64,000 nt of DNA from Sphingopyxis sp. DBS4 (lineage in GTDB: Bacteria > Pseudomonadota > Alphaproteobacteria > Sphingomonadales > Sphingomonadaceae). Made by a program: the position numbers and the translations under genes. The stretch is from the NCBI RefSeq assembly GCF_024628865.1, contig NZ_CP102384.1:2367001-2431000 (forward strand), in the 5' to 3' direction. Within the stretch, counting starts at the first letter, position 1. Each line of letters opens with the position of its first letter. Below, one piece after another: positions 61,972 to 64,000 of this stretch. Below the pieces are notes generated by a model, which was given only the letters and a program-made list of their open reading frames with translations, did not search any database and was not told the DNA's origin.

Positions 61972-63684
61972 TCAGGCGACCACCTCCGCCGCATATTGCT
62001 CGCGGTATCGACTGCGCAGGGTCACCTTGTCGATCTTTTCGCTGCCGAGCTTGGGCAACGCGTCGTTCGACATCCAGATCCTGAGCGGCACCTTGTAGGG
62101 CGCGAGGCGCTGGCCGAGGAAGGCGGTCATGTCCTCGGCGGTGACGGCGCTGCCGGGTTTCATCCAGATCACTGCGCCGACGACTTCGCCCAACCGCTCG
62201 TCGGGCAGGCCGAAGACCGCGCATTCGTTCGCCTCGGGGTGCTCGTAGATCGCGGCCTCGACTTCCTGGCAGCTGATATTCTCGCCGCCGCGGATGATGA
62301 TGTCCTTCTTGCGGTCGACGATGAACAGATAGCCGTCCGCGTCGACATAGCCGAGGTCGCCCGAACGGAAATAGCCATTGTCGAAGAAGGCCGCCTTTGT
62401 CGCTTCGGGATTGTTCCAATAGCCCTCGAAATTGCATACCGAACGGATGCACACCTCGCCGACGCCACCCTGCGGCAGTTCGTCGCCATTGTCGTCGAGG
62501 ATCGCGAGATCGACGAGCGGCTTCGACGCGGGACCGGTCGACAGCGGCTTTTCGAGGTAATTTTCGTTGATGATGCCGCAGCCGACGGCGTTGGTCTCGG
62601 TCAGGCCATAGCCGAGCAAGGGCTTGCCGTCGCCCATCTCGGTCGCGAGGCGGCGGACATGTTCGGGCGGGCGCGGCGCACCGCCGCCGGCGTAGCTCTT
62701 GCATGTCGACAGATCGTAGTTCTTGCGGTTCGGGCTGACGAGAATTTCATAGCTCATCAGCGGCACGCCGACGAAATAATTGACCTGTTCGTCCTGGATC
62801 AGCCGCATCGCCTCGTCGGCGCTCCATTTGGGCATCAGCACGAGCTTGCGGCCGAGTGCGAAGCTCTGGAGGAACACCGGGATTTCGGCGGTGACGTGAA
62901 ACAGCGGCGTGCAGATCAGCGTCGCGGGCTGGATATCCGACATCTGCCCGTCCTCGGTCAGCAGGTGGACGATGCTCGCGGTCTGCGTCACATAGTTGAA
63001 GATCGCCTGCACGATGGCCTCGTGCCGCGAAAAAGCGCCCTTCGACTGGCCGGTCGAGCCCGAGGTGAAGAGGATCGTCGCGAGATCCTGACCGGTCAGC
63101 GCCGGCAGCGCGGTATCGGCGCTGCCGCCCGCGTCGGTGATCGGCGCAAGCGCGGCGTCCAGCGGCTGCGCGATGTCGAGGGTGATCAGCTTCGCGCCGT
63201 GCTTGACGCCGGGTTCCCGAAGCCGCGCGGCGCGCTGAACATCGGCGATGACCAGCATCGCTTCGGCATCGTCGATCCCCGCCGCCAGTTCGGCGCCCTG
63301 CCACCAGCCGTTGAGCAAAGTGGCGCAACCGCCCGCGAGCAGGATGCCGAGATAGGTGACGCACCACGCGTTGGCGTTGCGCATCGCGATGGCGACGCGG
63401 TCCCCGCGCTGCACGCCATGCCCGTCGATCAGCGCCGCCGCGACCCGGCGTGCCGCGGCATGAACCTCGGCAAAGCTCAGCCGTTCGTCGCCTTCGACCA
63501 GAAAGGTCGCGTCGCCGTGCAGCGCGCTGAAATAGGCGACATAGTCGGCCAGATTCGTCGGCGCGTTGGTGATGAAGGGCAGCTCGCGGCCGGAACGTTC
63601 GACGGAGCCGACCGCGATCGGACCGCCCGGACCGGTGATCAGGTCGTAAGCGGCGTCCAGGCGCAGATCGAGCGCGGAAGGCAT
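61972..63684 (-). CDS. Class I acyl-CoA synthetase (AMP-binding family)
   Basis: A 570-aa adenylate-forming enzyme that activates a carboxylic acid, probably a fatty acid, as CoA ester. The P-loop-like motif ILFTSGSTGQSKGAF, GYGLTETNAVG, FRSGDLGYVD, VDRKKDIIIRGGENIS, and the C-terminal Lys in LGSEKIDKVTL are in order. The specific acid is unknown. It is divergent from lgt. Confidence 0.94.
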   Translation of the reverse strand: MPSALDLRLDAAYDLITGPGGPIAVGSVERSGRELPFITNAPTNLADYVAYFSALHGDATFLVEGDERLSFAEVHAAARRVAAALIDGHGVQRGDRVAIAMRNANAWCVTYLGILLAGGCATLLNGWWQGAELAAGIDDAEAMLVIADVQRAARLREPGVKHGAKLITLDIAQPLDAALAPITDAGGSADTALPALTGQDLATILFTSGSTGQSKGAFSRHEAIVQAIFNYVTQTASIVHLLTEDGQMSDIQPATLICTPLFHVTAEIPVFLQSFALGRKLVLMPKWSADEAMRLIQDEQVNYFVGVPLMSYEILVSPNRKNYDLSTCKSYAGGGAPRPPEHVRRLATEMGDGKPLLGYGLTETNAVGCGIINENYLEKPLSTGPASKPLVDLAILDDNGDELPQGGVGEVCIRSVCNFEGYWNNPEATKAAFFDNGYFRSGDLGYVDADGYLFIVDRKKDIIIRGGENISCQEVEAAIYEHPEANECAVFGLPDERLGEVVGAVIWMKPGSAVTAEDMTAFLGQRLAPYKVPLRIWMSNDALPKLGSEKIDKVTLRSRYREQYAAEVVA

Positions 63685-63762
63685 GGGGCATCTCTCCTCT
63701 TGGTCTCGCTCGCCTTACCCCCTATGGGGAAGGCCTCTCCTGGGGAAGGACAGCGCGACTAT

Positions 63763-64000
63763 ATGTTTCTTTTTGCAACCTTAGCCGAAGCGACGCAATA
63801 TCTTAACTTCCGGGAATTCATGGGAGAGCATAGCGAGATCGCGTTCAGCGTCTTCGGCCTGCCGATCCGCTGGTATGCGCTCGCTTATCTCGCGGGCATC
63901 TTCCTCGGCTATTGGTATCTTCTCAAACTGATCGCGCAGCCCGGCGCCCCGATGGCGCGCCGCCATGCCGACGACATGATCTTCTATGCCATGCTCGGCA
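63763..64000 (+). CDS. lgt: Prolipoprotein diacylglyceryl transferase, N-terminal part
   Basis: The window ends in this gene after about 79 codons. The translation from the ATG at 63763 (MFLFATLAEATQYLNF) includes AFSVFGLPIRWYALAYLAGI, which is the first transmembrane region of Lgt in alphaproteobacteria, followed by the segment with RRHADDMIFYAMLG. Lgt adds diacylglycerol to the lipobox Cys of preprolipoproteins, such as the extensin-like lipoprotein at 31.4 kb. GAAGGA upstream may be its ribosome site. The right end is cut. Confidence 0.93.
   Translation, partial: MFLFATLAEATQYLNFREFMGEHSEIAFSVFGLPIRWYALAYLAGIFLGYWYLLKLIAQPGAPMARRHADDMIFYAMLG

Overview
This is a GC-rich chromosomal segment from an alphaproteobacterium, most likely a sphingomonad (Sphingopyxis/Sphingomonas group). 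This is inferred from the gene content: a CckA kinase and the ChpT phosphotransferase of the CtrA pathway, an alphaproteobacterial GTTC-N7-GTTC SOS box at recA, a hisZ/purA neighbourhood, class I PHA synthase with phasin, and many palindromic intergenic repeats of the CGTCAT...ATGACG type. Almost everything looks like core chromosome; no transposase, integrase, tRNA, rRNA or CRISPR array was seen.

Layout. 1-2 kb: 5' end of a glutathione S-transferase gene and recA with its SOS box. 2-7 kb (minus strand): M13 peptidase, cckA and a stand-alone receiver. 7-12 kb: DUF2062-smpB-dapA facing a lytic transglycosylase-greB pair. 12-14 kb: rnpB with a good promoter, a 51-aa membrane peptide and a low-GC secreted TonB-C-like protein. 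14-21 kb (minus strand): a chemotaxis/cell-cycle block, chpT-cheA-cheW-cheY-cheB-cheR-amidase, with CtrA-type half sites before chpT and cheA. 21-25 kb: rluD, rpoH, an outer-membrane protein and mtgA. 25-32 kb (minus strand): extensin-like lipoprotein, cupin-like protein, LOG protein, aspS, hydrolase, PPK2 and a J-domain protein. 32-38 kb: serC-serA with a hairpin leader, hisZ, purA.

38-42 kb: haloalkane dehalogenase, L,D-transpeptidase, FMN reductase, DUF2721 and an aminotransferase. 42-45 kb: phaC, phasin with two TGCA-type operator boxes, clpS. 45-48 kb: HxlR regulator facing an atypical SDR with a 17-bp operator between them, then an HCCA-isomerase-like protein and a DUF3011 protein. 49-56 kb: murA, hydrolase, DMT permease, threonine aldolase, Gly-rich membrane protein, argG. 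56-58 kb: the one clearly foreign-looking segment, a low-GC single gene (with an R-x4-H, HEPN-like motif) bracketed by 25-bp inverted repeats. 58-64 kb: Sel1 protein, DUF1801, aminotransferase, cfa, acyl-CoA ligase and the 5' end of lgt.

How the parts connect. CckA and ChpT are consecutive steps of the phosphorelay that controls CtrA, and the CtrA-like half sites at chpT and cheA suggest that the relay feeds back on chpT and on chemotaxis. Envelope functions recur (lytic transglycosylase, amidase, MtgA, L,D-transpeptidase, MurA, Lgt). The most promising candidates for something undescribed are the inverted-repeat-flanked HEPN-like gene, the HxlR/catalytically altered SDR pair, the serC leader, the degenerate receiver at the end of CheA, and the shared architecture of several palindromic repeat families.
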